Shown: piece after piece, positions 1 through 38,200 of the stretch
How positions within the stretch are numbered: the stretch's first letter is position 1
Layout of the letters: every line of letters starts with the position of its first letter
Origin: Datnioides undecimradiatus
Lineage: Eukaryota > Chordata > Actinopteri > Lobotiformes > Datnioididae
Length of the DNA stretch: 64,000 bases
Assembly (NCBI GenBank): GCA_008933995.1
Contig: WARS01000007.1
Coordinates: forward strand, 553,230-617,229
Direction: 5' to 3'
Position numbers and translations under genes: made by a program
The notes under the pieces: model-generated
The model's input: only the letters and a program-made list of their open reading frames with translations
Database searches by the model: none
What the model was told of the DNA's origin: nothing

Positions 1-25636
<25,636 letters not shown>

Positions 25637-26441
25637 AGGATTTCTCCTTCGTCCTACCCAGAGAAACCCGGCTGGACATGGGACTATAGGTTCTGCTAAG
25701 GATCCTTGTCTGAGGTCTGAAGTATGAACCTTCACACATTTCTGGGAGGTGAATGTTGCGTTTGGCTCGGGGCTTCCCCTGAATGCTGGACTGAAAGGTT
25801 CTCCAAGGATCAGATCCTGCTCTGTAATGCCAGTAGAACATTACCTGACTTCTGGAACATAAGAATTACAAAAACGAAGGCGCTGGATAAAGGTGAACCA
25901 GGGACCCTGAATCAAGTCTGTTCTCACTAGCTTTTGCTGTCACTGAAGAGCTGTGCAAACCTTCCTCTTCACTTCCCTTCTCCCATTTTCTACACCTCAT
26001 TTTCACCTCTTTACGATCCCTTCATTTTTTTTGTACTTCCATTCTTACCCCCCTCCCAGCTCGTCCTCCTGTCCCTCTCATCCCCTCCCTCTAAGCCTCG
26101 TCTCTTCAAGGGTACAGATTTGCTTGCCATGATGATAAGCTCCATCATAGATATGAAGACTCTTTGGTATTTAAGCTTAATGGGCTAATTCACCTGAGTC
26201 TTATGTTGAGACTCACTGAGAGTGTAAATGACCTGGAGTTGAACCCACCCACTTAAGTCTTTATGTGCTCGTGTCTTGCTGAAATCTTGTACCTTGAAGG
26301 AGGGGCAAAAATACACGTGGTGATGAGTGGTTGGTTGTCAATGACAACCTAATATTTCTGGCCTTTGACATTGCATTTGATTTGGCTTAGGTCATTTTGT
26401 TTGTCGTGCGGCTTTAGCTGGTGGGGCAGTTGTCTCGAGAA

Positions 26442-26447
26442 AATAAA
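26442..26447 (+). terminator. candidate poly(A) signal for grin3a
   Basis: First AATAAA found after the grin3a stop, about 0.8 kb downstream, inside an A-rich run. Use at this site is inferred from position only. Confidence 0.3.
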
Positions 26448-27304
26448 AAAAAAAAGATATAACACTTCAGCAAGACACCTCAATATTCATTAATAACATC
26501 TGGTTGGCATCTGGTGGTGGATTATAGGACAATACAAAATCTTATTTTGTGGATCACTGTATAATGTTGTCCTGCACTTCACTGATGCACTTCTAGTTTC
26601 TTTGAGAAAGCTGCACCTACAAGTCAGCATTTAATTTGTCAGAATTTGACTTATGGTCTAGAGCTTTTCCTTCTTCATAATGGCTTTGGGGTTATAAAAA
26701 GCACCAGCTCTGAAGAGATAACACATTAAATGGTCATAAATCCAAGGGTCTTTAGATTTTTCAATCAGGGACACAAAGCCTCCTCACCCAACCTCTTGTT
26801 GCTGTAATCTCATGACACAACATACCCAGGAATACCATTCAGTTTTCAGTGCAAGTCAGTTGTTAAATATTAAATGTATGAGCACAGACCACCAGTCGAA
26901 CTCTGACATCTTACTGAATATGATCATTCACAACTGAACACACTGAAACAGTCCCTCTGTGATGAGACCTGTTTTCTTGCATTTTTTTCTGTCTGCCTTT
27001 GGATGTGTTCTGTTATTAAAAACTTACCTCTCTTCTTTGCACTTTGCATTTTTTTTCTTCAACTCCCCCCTCAAATATTTTACCTACTTAACACATCAAT
27101 ATATTATTTCACAAATTAGAAAGCATAATACAGGACATTTCACGAGCATTATTATTAGGGATTGTTTGTTATTTATCAAATCACATTTTACTGGATTCAT
27201 ACCAAATGTATCTAGGCTGAGCCTCTTAAACCTTGGCCCTCTGACCTCCCCATTAACTACGGGTTCATGACAGCAACGCTTCCTGCTACACAAAACCGAG
27301 AAGA

Positions 27305-27334
27305 ACACACGCACGCACGCACGCACGCACACAC
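27305..27334. repeat. (CACG/CA)n microsatellite
   Basis: Alternating acacgcacgcacgcacgcac run followed by CA, about 30 bases. Confidence 0.9.
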
Positions 27335-28047
27335 CAAAACACTCAGAGCCGAGCAGAGAACAATGGCACATGTCCATATTAATGACCACTCCGGTTATAG
27401 ACCAAAATACAAATACATATAATCATAAGAATACCAGTTGGACAGCAGCATTACAAGTAAATATTTATGTCATTGTTTAAGAATATAGCCAATAGCTATT
27501 CTAATCTGACCTTGTCTTCCAATGTTCTCTTCTCAAAACGAAATTCTTTTCAAATGAGATGGAAAGAGTACAAGAACATTATACTGTACCTTTAAATAAA
27601 TTTTGCATAAATATAAGTAAAACCAGACTATACGTGTGTAGAAAGGTACTTAGATGACAGTGAAAGGTCAGTTAAATGTACTTTAAGTTAATGTTAATGC
27701 GTTGCATTTTGGAAATTATTGCTGATGTGAAGCTACTGTTAAAGTGAAGAACCCACTCAGATTACAATCACATTAAGCGTCAATTTTTAAAAAACAAGTG
27801 GAATAACATCAACCACAGAGCCGTACAAAGAAAAGAGCCTACAGCAGCGCTCCTCCGCAGGCTGCAGCATCACAGCTGGTGACCATACGGACAAAACCCA
27901 CAATTAAACACACGTGACCAACAAAGAGCTGTGGACACCACGGCGGGTGCAGCAACAACATTAGACCGCAGACACAGCAGAATACAACATCACCATAGCG
28001 ACGACAGTGATGTAGAAACAACATAAACTCAACAGCGGCGGTGTGCA

Positions 28048-28071
28048 CAAACACACACACACACACACACA
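28048..28071. repeat. (CA)n microsatellite
   Basis: About 12 CA units, about 65 bases from the exon-like segment at 28136-28215. Confidence 0.9.
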
Positions 28072-28135
28072 TATAGGCCATGCATGCATGCACAATGTGG
28101 TTGTGGACGTCTCTCTCTGTAGCTGTTGTACTCAC

Positions 28136-28215
28136 CTGTCTGAGGATCAGCCTGAGAGATGGTGAAGTCCTCCACGATCGGCTGCAGGTTCAGGTTCAGC
28201 TTCTTTGACCATCCT
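28136..28215 (-). other. exon-like segment of unknown identity
   Basis: On the minus strand an open stretch reads KKLNLNLQPIVEDFTISQAD then PQT and stops at a consensus donor, GACAG|GTGAGT (donor at 28135). The frame is closed by a TGA just upstream, so a real exon would need an acceptor near 28217, where only a weak AG lies. An alternative frame has ATG in good context (ggATGG at about 28212-28215) and runs 20 codons. I do not recognise the peptide. It could be a decayed exon, part of a small gene on this strand, or chance. Confidence 0.2.
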
Positions 28216-28559
28216 CAGTTCATGTTATAACCAGTCCACAAAGCCTCTCGGTCCCACTTCCACACCAGTCCATTCAGGCTCTCTGACCCACTATAACCTG
28301 TCTATCCTCCTGCTCCTCAAGCTTTTGAAGCACTTGGTGCTGTAAGAGGCATTGCAATCACAACTGTGGCAGAGAAACAGACGAGCCTCACACACCTCGA
28401 TGAAGTTCAGTGTATAAAAAGTATTAAGCCTTGCTGGAGGATTCACAGTGGGAATATGCATTTAGCACCATTACACCTGGTGGTCGGGTGTGTTTCATTT
28501 GGGTCACTTAACGTGCTGGCTGGGTGGCATATTAACACTGTGATTGGTGGGTAGGCGTA

Positions 28560-28750
28560 TATCTGCGAATATCAGCAAAGCACGGGCCTCCTCCAGCAGC
28601 TTCTTCTCTGCTTTGGTCGCTGTTAAAACGTTCCTTGTGCACGTTAAATTAAACTCCGCGTCTCCTTAAAACTCTGACGCGGGACGCGACGTCACCTTAT
28701 TCTGGCGCGATTTAAGAGTCGCTAGGTGCCGCCCAGGTGCAGCGCGTCAA
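28560..28750 (-). promoter_or_regulatory. CpG-rich patch with CRE and acceptor-like site
   Basis: The stretch is richer in CpG than its surroundings (gcgggacgcgacgtcacc, ctggcgcgat, gccgcccagg) and holds a CRE-type GACGTCAC near 28686-28693. Just downstream on the minus strand, ttttaacag is followed by an open stretch reading TKAEKKLLEEARALL. With the segment at 28136 this might be the 5' end of a short minus-strand gene or a decayed one. Nothing confirms transcription. Confidence 0.2.
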
Positions 28751-29545
28751 GGTGGGAGATACTAAGTTGCGTTTGAGTTGATTCCCACCAGTAAAAATAA
28801 ATGAATAAATGAGAAAAAATCACATATAACTGCATGCAAATATTTAAATTGCAAGTTTCTCTTCTGTAGCAAAATATAACAAAATCCATCCCCAATGCTT
28901 AACAGATTATTTGATGTTCCTCTCCTTTTTGCACCTCCCCAGTTCATATACAATGGACAGTCCCTTACGCCTCCATAACCTTGATGCAGGTATTTTTTTA
29001 ATAGTTTTGTGTTTTGTTTTTTAAACCTTAATGTCACAAAGATACAACATGAACTTACTGACAGCAAACTCACGTAAACACCTGATGACTATCATTTTCT
29101 TTTTTGTCCCCAAGCACTTAAGGGATGTACTTGCACTGATCGGTAACGAGTCTCCAGCTCTTGTAAGACAGACAGAGATGAATCACAGCAGCCAGTGGTA
29201 CAGAACAATGGCTGACATCCAGGGCACACCAATCAAACTGTGCACTGAGGATTTATTTGCTGGTATTTTTCTTTTATGTTGGCCATTGAGATTCACCTGC
29301 AGTTACTCATTTCCTCCTGTCTAAATAGATTCCATTATGGTTTAAGAAAAATAAAAAACAACACACAGCCTGCAGCTATATACACAACCAACCCACTCAG
29401 AGCTTTGCCGCACACCTTGAAACGATATTTGGTTGTTGCACTATCCTTCAGTTGTATTGCTAGGGGACAGCAATGTGGACGGGAAGGCGAACTCAGAACA
29501 GCCAAGGATGACATTTTCTAAACACATGGCACAGTCAAACACTGC

Positions 29546-29589
29546 CACACACGCACGCACGCACGCACACACACACACACACACACACA
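29546..29589. repeat. (CACG/CA)n microsatellite
   Basis: Compound run of GCAC units followed by CA units, about 44 bases. Confidence 0.9.
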
Positions 29590-32167
29590 AGCAAGCAGTC
29601 CCTATCTGTTTAGCCAGTGTGTCTGCAGGGTAAGCGCAGGCTGTCACAGCTGAAATGAATACCTGACAGAGCAAAAGAGCAAGTGCACCGGCTGAGCCGT
29701 CAGCTTTCTTTGTGTCTCTGTGTGTGTATGCCTCGCTTAGCCGTGACATAAACATCACTGAGGCCGCTGCGGTCGTAACAGGATGAATCAACAGAAAAAC
29801 TCAATAAAAGGCTGGTTTTAGCAGATCTATGCTCATTCTAATCACTTGTCTGGCTGGACAGGGGTGTGGTGTGAGGAGGGAGGCCTGCCTCACAGGATGT
29901 GGCACTTGGCACGTGACAGGAATGAAGTCATTTTCATATAGGTGTTTTGGGAACAGTCTAAACTTAAAATCTGTTGGGGGTTTTTTTTTGTCCTCGTGAT
30001 TTGTTCTCAGAAGCGAAACTACAAGGCACTGTCTCCTCTCAAACTGCAAACATTAGCATAAAATTAGGAGTTCACAAAATAAATTGAAGTTTTATTTATC
30101 CAAGAACAACCCCAAATGTGTACTCACCCTCCCTGAAACTTTAAATTATATATAACCTTTGAATCCACTTAGTGAAAATGTCCTACAATGATCTATTTAC
30201 TTTGGCACCATGCTTGAATACATCCTGCATATCAACCCAGATTCTTTCAGAATGCACATCCCAGCTCAGACTCCATACGTGTGCACAAGCCAGTGAAATG
30301 ACTGATACACTGTGATTGTAAATGTAGAGGTCATTTTTCTAGTGCATGCCCTCATGCTGTTTAGTACATTACACTGCCTGACTATAAACTGCAGCATCAG
30401 TCTCACACACTCTTTTCTGTCAGCGATCAGTCTGCTCAATATTTATCACCCACAGTGGAACCATGATATCACATCACTACTGAGGGCTCAGCGCAGCGGA
30501 CAATGTCATTAAACTAAATGTTATAATGTGCATATGATGCCATACCTTTAGGCTGTCGATAAGCCGCGGTTAAGATTAGGGCCAATCCAAGCAAAGCAGG
30601 TAGCGTTTGCATGCAGCAGATGAATTACTGTAGGTCCGCCTGCGAGGATGAACTCAGGGATACAAAGAAAAGAAAAGGAATCTCCAAATATCTAAGCAAA
30701 CGCAAGGATGAACAGGTTTCTGTCGCCTTGGTGAAGATGGAGTCCTTCTCCCTGCTCCAGTTCTTTGGCATTTCATAAACTGAAACAGGAGGAAAGTAGC
30801 CACTTTCATTCAACACACAGCGAAAAAACACAGGAGCACACATTGTTTGCTACTGACTATTTAATTTGTGGACAAACCCAGAAAAGAAAAATATATGTAG
30901 CATTTCAAATGAAACGCCATTTTTTTGTTCTTGTAAAGTAAAAGACGATTATAATCACGATGATAATGAGTATAGTTCAAATCATGAATATCTATAAAAC
31001 ATCTTGACTTCTCTCTTCATGCTGGGCGTATCTTCCAATGGGAAATGGAGTCACGACATTGTATCACAATCCACTGGTGGGACGGGGAAGGGGGTGGGGT
31101 GCCTCAAGGAGGAAAGGTGAAGCAGGAGTCATTAGCCTGGTTTCCATTAAAAAGGGCTAGCTACTAGTAGCTAGCTAGCTAGCCGTAAGTTTCACCAAAA
31201 AAATCATTTCTATCACCTTTTTCCCTTTTTTTAATAAGGCTGTCTTCCGTTAGGATTTCCGTTTAAATTCAATTCTAAAGCCGTACCAGTGTAATCTTCA
31301 GGCAGATCTGGCACAGGCTAGCCCAACTACACCTGTCTGTAGAAACGTCCCTATTAACATCACAGTGAATCAGGAAATTGGGGTGAAACACACTCATCGT
31401 GAGAATTTCAACCAATCGCATTTCATTTTCGTTGCGGCTGACAACATGGCACTGCAAGTACCACAAAAACCCCATTTTCTGACTCGGAGGATGTCGCTGA
31501 CTCTTCCTTGTCATTTCCTCCAAAGGGGGAGAGGGGCCGTTCCCCGAAACACCTAAACTCGATACCAAAACATATCCAGGTTTACAGCAGGCAAACAGGT
31601 CCAAATGGATCATAATAGTCATACAGATTGACAAAAATCTTTACAAAATATGACCTGACATGGTCAATTAATGTACAGAAAGAGATAATAAAAAGAAGGA
31701 TTCTGTCTTTTTTCCTGTACAAATGACAAACATCACAGAACAACAACATCAATATTTTTTTTCCATAGCAGATTTTTCAGACTGAGGGGGATAGATGTGG
31801 TGATCGACGAGGCAAGTCACCTGACAGGATGTGATGTCAAACAGAGTGAGTCGGCTGACAGGAAGTGTGCAGGTTTAACACCGTCAGGGTAGGCTACAGC
31901 ACTCGCTCATACAAAATGTACAAAACACCGTCCTCTAACTACAAACAGCACACCGCGGAGGGAAAAAATGTCCCATGTTTCAAATGGTTTCAAGTATCTG
32001 GATAAACAATCTGTGCTTGAGTTTGCTTTGTGACCATTTTTACACTGGTGCAATCTGTGTGCCTTGGCAGGTTGAATTGAGCATAGCCCAACTGGATGAG
32101 AACCATCAGAAACATGTTGGATTTTGTCCCCTTGGTGAATTAAACAGATATATCAGGAGTGGGTTTT

Positions 32168-32173
32168 TTTATT
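32168..32173 (-). terminator. candidate poly(A) signal for plppr1
   Basis: Minus-strand AATAAA 90 bases after the plppr1 stop codon. A longer 3' UTR using other signals (for example near 30091-30096) is equally possible. Confidence 0.3.
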
Positions 32174-32262
32174 AAGCATTCGGAGCCACGTGGCATGCGT
32201 CCTCGTCATTGTGTCTGGAAGTGCTGTGGAGACGCAAACGTGACCCGGTGCTGCCCCCTTAG

Positions 32263-32295
32263 TCATGTGACCTCCGTCATGGATGCCGAGTGGTT
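32263..32295 (-). CDS. plppr1: plppr1 last coding exon
   Basis: Eleven codons: NHSASMTEVT then TGA (32265-32263). The acceptor is ttttcag. The final ten residues are identical to those of mammalian PLPPR1, which fixes the gene assignment despite the tiny size of the exon. A G13 run on the plus strand (C-run in the sense strand, 32303-32315) forms the pyrimidine tract. Confidence 0.93.
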   Translation of the reverse strand, partial: NHSASMTEVT

Positions 32296-35200
32296 CTGAA
32301 AAGGGGGGGGGGGGGAGAAGCGGTGTAAGGATTCAGGAAGGATAGGAAAGACAGGGGAGTCAGGAGAGGGAGAAGGTGTGGAAATGAGAAAGAAGAGGAA
32401 ATCATTGTCAACGAGGATCTGGAGTGCTCTGTGGGAGGTTCTGTATGTGTTTTTGTGCATTTGGGAGGGAGGAGAGGGGTGTAGTGCAAAATGTCATGCC
32501 TGTATGTTCTGTTGACCATGGGTCATTGCTTAGTGTAAGAAAAGAAACAGAAAGAAAAGAAACAGAAAGAAAGAAAGAGAAAGAAAAAAGAACACACGGT
32601 GAACCAACTATGTGACTGATACTGAAACCCTATCGTTGATTAACGTAACACCTTTTCTCTAGGGAAGTTCCAGGAAACGATTATTTGAGGCAGGAAATGA
32701 AAGCAAATTGCAGCAAGTTGCAGTGACAGCAGATTACAGTGCACACCAGATTACAGTTTACTAAATTCATGGTCTTGAGGGAGTTCTGCTCATTAATAGG
32801 AAAAGATAATGCACATCATAGAGATTAGGTTTTTGGGATGCCATGTTAAGGGTTTTCAGGTACCTGTGCGCTGAGGGTCTCCAGGGGGCTCTCCACACGG
32901 GGGAAGGTCATCAGAGGCAGACCACGGTAGTCTTCAGTTTTCTGTTTAGCGGCTGCACTGTGGACGCCTTTGAAGTTGTTCACAACACAAATACCCTGTG
33001 AAGTTGCGAGGACAGTTCAGCATTAACAGCAAGCTAGGTTAACTATGACCCAGGCTTGCATGCAACTGAAACATCAAGGATTCATTCAGACCTGGTGACT
33101 GGTCTCATTGACAAACCTACTGTGAAACCAACCAGACTGGCTAAATACACGTTCATCAGAAGGATCGCTGCAATGTTAAACAGCATTAACTGTCATGCTC
33201 TAAAGATAATATTCCTAATATTCTAAAGTTGGTATACTTTGCTTCATCATCTTTGTAAACCATGTTAGCATGGTAACATTGCTAATTAGCCTTAAAAAAG
33301 TGCAGCCTAGGCTGTTTTGGATTGAGTAACTAGAAAGTCTGTCCTGATGGCGGCGCTGAATGAAAAGTTAAAAGACCACCACAGATCATAATTATTTCTG
33401 AGAGGGGGCATAATATGTGTGTACTTAAATTTCATGGCACCCAACAGGTGGATGAGACATTTCACCGATGAAGCCAGAGAAAAAGTCTACTCACGACCTT
33501 TGGCTTCATTGTCTGTAAACTATAAATGTATAAAAGTACTTGGCAATCCATCACCTAGACATTAAGATATTTCAGTCTGGACCAAAGTGATGAAAGGACT
33601 GATAATGCCATAAAAACAGCCACGCTGCTAGCTTGGATAACTAGATAAAGACTCCACACACAAGTACTGCAACTAGCCACAAAGAGGAAGGATGCATATA
33701 CGTATCTAGTCCTTCAAGACAAATCTTTACTACTTTTACTACAAGAAGTAGCAGTCATGCTGTTACCTGCAAAAAAAAATGAGTTTAGCATTAGCATACC
33801 AATGCTATTGTCAAAAGAAAATGTCACCTGCTATCAATATTAAAGAGATGTCTTTGAGGTTTAATCAGACTGCCTGCCTTCATTCGAGTCACGGACATAT
33901 TATGCTCCAACTAGAAAGAATTAAGAGGACCCGTGAGTTTTTTGGAGAGGTGTGTCCATATTTTTTGGTTCAGAACAGTTATCACTCTAAAATAAATTTT
34001 ATTTGGGAGTAAGAGCTCAATCAAACATTGTACAAGTCTACAAAATGTGTCTGTCGTTTAATGCAGTCAGTGGAGATGCTCCAGGGTGTTCGTTTCTATG
34101 GCGTGGCACTACGCCCAGCAGGCCCTGTGAGCTGAATCGCTGTTTCTTCATTTATATGTCTGTTAAAACTTGTGTGAATTATAATTAATTGTAAATTCTG
34201 TTTCTTGTCCATCTGTAGGGTTTTCTAACAGTAGACTCACCACCAAGGTTGTCACATCTCTGTAGTACTCCATGGACTAGTTAATCAAAGAAGGCAGCAC
34301 CCACCCGCCTTCCCCCGCAGGCCAACCATGCCCTCAGGCAGTGGCAAAGGAGAAAATGAAGTGGGGGTGATTCATTGCTAGAGGATGCTCAAGGAATCCT
34401 TGTTTGTGGCAGTTCAGGGACAGTGCCTCTCTAGTGCTCCCTCACCAAGCTAATGAACGAAAAACAGCTGCTGGGCTAGAATCTAAGGACGGCACTCCAG
34501 AGTCACCGTTTCACAAAAACATATGAATTCTATAGAAAAATGTCTGTCACTATGCATCTAAACTTAATTTTGATTAGGACTTGAGTCATGGACGAGTCAA
34601 AAATGTTCAAAGCGCATTTGTTTGGGCTCAATTCTACACAAACAGCTTTTTTTCTCCCTAGAGACTGTTTTTATCTATCCTTGGATGAAACCTATCTTTT
34701 AAGACACAACCATCCCTGCTTGCTTCAAATGCATTTCAGAAGGGATCCCACTTTCTTCTCTTCACTCAACTGAGGCGCATCCCCAAAGACCGTGGAAGAC
34801 TGCTTTCTTTCCATTTTTGCATCTTGTCATCCATTCTAAGACAAGCTGAGGCCAAACTGCCATATACTGTCTCAGGTGAGCAAAGTGAAATTCCCTTGTT
34901 GTCATGGAAATGCTGAGATGATTTCCCCCAGATTTGAGATATCAAATAACATTTGAGTATTCACTTTCCACAGGATCCAATTTTGTTCCAAAGATAGAAC
35001 GGATTCAGATCCACACAGAATAAGGCACATGAAATACATCTGAGATATTCCTGTTTAATCACAATTCTACATACCTTGAAAGCATCGAATTGGAGTTTTA
35101 GATCAAAGGGCGTTTGAAATTTCAAATGGCTTTGCTTCGAACTGATCTGGCAGGCATGTGCCTTTACATTGTCTTGGATCAAGTGGACACCTCTGTCTCT

Positions 35201-38200
35201 TGTCAGGATTTCGCCAACATCCTCTTGCAGCTCCTCAACCGAGTGCTCAACACTGATCCCTCAGTCTGCTGGCAAAGGACAAAGCTCTTATAAGACCAAA
35301 GGCAGTTGCCATTTGATGAGTCCATTCAGATCTCCTCTCTGTGAACACTGATGGTACAGGGATTTGAGCTATACCTGCTTTCTACTCTCTTTGTCCCTAT
35401 TAATTTCCCTCAAGATAGCAGTCCATCAAATCGCCTGCTTTCAGGTGACAAGACCTTGATAAGCTTCATCGGAAGCTCTGGGTAAATGTGTCTGAGAGAG
35501 AAAGCCCTCTTCAGTTCATTTTTTGCTGATAATAAGCTGGAAATGAGCAGCTTCAAAGCTGCTGAGATGATGATTGACTTCCTTGTGTTCATCTTTCCCC
35601 AGAGATCACTGACTCAATGTATGTCAATTTTTATAGGCCGATCATTGAAAGCTTATAACCTTCATCGAAACAGAGGGTGTGGTTGCTCCTGTTTCAAGGA
35701 CAAAGTGCTTCATGTTGATCACACTGCACATCACTAGCATTTAGCTTCAACCTGACTCAACAACACAATTGACAAGACAAGAGCAGATATGACTGCAAGC
35801 ACTCAGATCACAGATGGTGTCAGATCACAATCTGACACCATCAGAACATCTTCTATGGGTTTAAAGGATCTCCTAATGCTCACCACAGAGAATCTGGACC
35901 TCTCCTTACCGTCCTGTACAGCTGTTGCACCTCATTGGTCTACACTTTGTTAACACCCAACAGGGTTTTCATCAATCAACTTGCAATCAAGACTAAGCCT
36001 GCCCAGACAAGTAATGCTCAGTCCAGGCATACAGCAACTTTAAGATACAGAGATGTACAATCTCATTTTACATATCTAAGGCACTTCATTGTCTTCAGCA
36101 TTTGGGTGGAAAACTGTTGTTTGTGAAATATTTATATCGTAGCAAAACAAAAATGTTTTATGGTATGCTCATAGATAGATTTTTTTGTTTACTTAATGTT
36201 AACTGAAATGGATCGAAAGTTGGTATAGACATTCATGGTCTCTGGAGGATGATCCCATACTTATAGCACCAGCAGCAGCTCCGACTTTTTATTTATCAGC
36301 TGATACGCCGTATTTCAGCATCTACATACTCAATGGATAGGTACCAATGTAGTATGACACCCATGGTTCCAAGACAATGAATCTTACTTCTATGGTGACT
36401 GCCTGACATTTCCTCTAGCACCACTAAGAAGGTGGCATTTGTGGTATTGATGAAATGTCCAGCCCCAAACATCCAGACATTCTGCTCAAGACAAACTGAA
36501 CTGACACTGACGATCCTTTTGCTTTAAGTCTAACACAACATCAGGTCCACATTTTAAATCTAGTCAGTTCTTTGGTTTCTGACCAGCTTCCTGCAAAAAG
36601 AATATGATTTTAGCATTTTGTTCAAAGAACCACTTAGCCCAAGCATGGCCTCTCTGAGCCGACAGAACTGCTGTGGACTGGTCATTTGGGCTGATATATC
36701 AGGCCTGTTTTAGTCTATTCTTCATCAGACAGAAGCCAGCCAGGGTCATCAACCATCATAAGGACAGAGCATTTAGAGCACGGCTGGCCAAATGGGGCAG
36801 GGTTCAAAATTCTGGCAATTCATTTATAACAGCAGAAATGTAAGGTAGAGATTCTCCTACTGGTGCATACCTGTGGTAAATCCAGCTACCTGTAAAATGC
36901 TGAAAACAGATACAGTAAACTAAATCAAAATCACCATGTAACTGCTGTGTTTGTTCGCTTGCAGTGCGTTTCTGCCACTGTGTAGATTCCCCTGCAATTT
37001 TCAAAACCCTCACCACGCCTGATCCCCGTAGTGACAGAACATCTAAGGAGGTTCCCCCTGATCTCATGTCACAATGCTGCTTCTCTTTGTTTGAATCAAA
37101 AAACTCTGAAATCAGCCAACAGCAGCCAATGAACGAACAACAATCCCTGATTTCTTCTTTCATCAGTCTCCCCTGCATGTCTTCTCCCTCTCATCTCTTT
37201 CACTCTCCTTCCTGCTTTGAGTCTCCAAGCCCAGTGGCAATTACATGTAATGAAGCCTCTGAGACTGTTAAATACATCTTGTTTGATTTCTCAGACAGGG
37301 GATTCCCTCCACCTTCCTTTCTCTCGTCAACAGGCTTTTCTCTTTACCCCCAAAAACAAATTGACAGTCTCAGCTTTAATCACGACTCTGCATTTAAAAC
37401 ACTGCTGCGAAAAAGCCATTTGTAATTTGCAGTTGAAGCCAGGCTGTTTGACAGCACACCACAGGAGGCTTATCTTGGACATTTCTTGCTTGGCAACACA
37501 AGCCCAGTTGGTACAGTCTCTGCCTTGTTGTGACATTTGTTCTAATAAGACACAGAAAAGGACTGCTGAAGATAACAAGATCACCCACTCTCTGGAGTAC
37601 AAAACCAGATTTTATTAGATCACTGCTTCCCTCCATAATCTCTAAATTAAGCATAACCACCACTTACAACTAGTTTTGCCTCCAAGGTTCCTGCAAGCCT
37701 CTGGATCTTCTGCCTTTCCTCACTGAGCTCTCTCTAAACTGGAGGGACTGCTGATGTCAGGAAAAATCCAGGTGCCACCTCAGTATTTTCTCTCCCTTCT
37801 TGTCTTCTCCTTCTTTCCCCCAATCAACCAATGCATCCTCACTTGTTCTCTCTATCCTATCTCACCTACAATTCTACAATGTCATTTGGCAGTCGCTTTT
37901 ATCCAAAGCAACGTACATATGGTACAACACAAATGTTCACCTGAATGTGAACCTCATTGAAGGTCGGGGTAAACCTGCTTCATCCTTCTTCATATCCCTT
38001 CCCACTACCTTCTCTTCATGAACTACTGCTTTTAACTGCATTGCCATATAAATGTTGATGAACTCATCACACATGACTGAACTCACACACATCCAACGTC
38101 AAACCTGTGCGTGCATTCTACGGTGCAATAAAACAATTGGCCTGAACGCAGCATGGCCTGGTAACTTTGACTGCATAAGGGGACAACTTTACAGGGGATG

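Larger units (their letters stand above)
25637..32262. other. grin3a 3' UTR, intergenic space and plppr1 3' UTR
   Basis: The interval between the two convergent stop codons. The 3' UTR limits are not visible. Candidate poly(A) signals are listed separately; others of plus sense include ATTAAA near 26725 and 26866. CA/GCAC microsatellites lie at 27305-27334, 28048-28071 and 29546-29589. An exon-like, CpG-rich patch is at 28136-28750. A (CTAG)n-like stretch sits at about 31158-31183. No protein-coding gene is recognised. Confidence 0.7.
32296..32863 (-). other. plppr1: plppr1 intron
   Basis: 568 bases. It holds a G13 run (32303-32315) at the acceptor and a GAAA-rich repeat (32537-32592). Confidence 0.85.

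Noticed and set aside
36964-37425. 153-codon plus-strand frame in a plppr1 intron
   Set aside because: No recognisable domain; it lies amid repeat debris and is rich in Ser/Phe/Pro, as expected of C/T-rich DNA.
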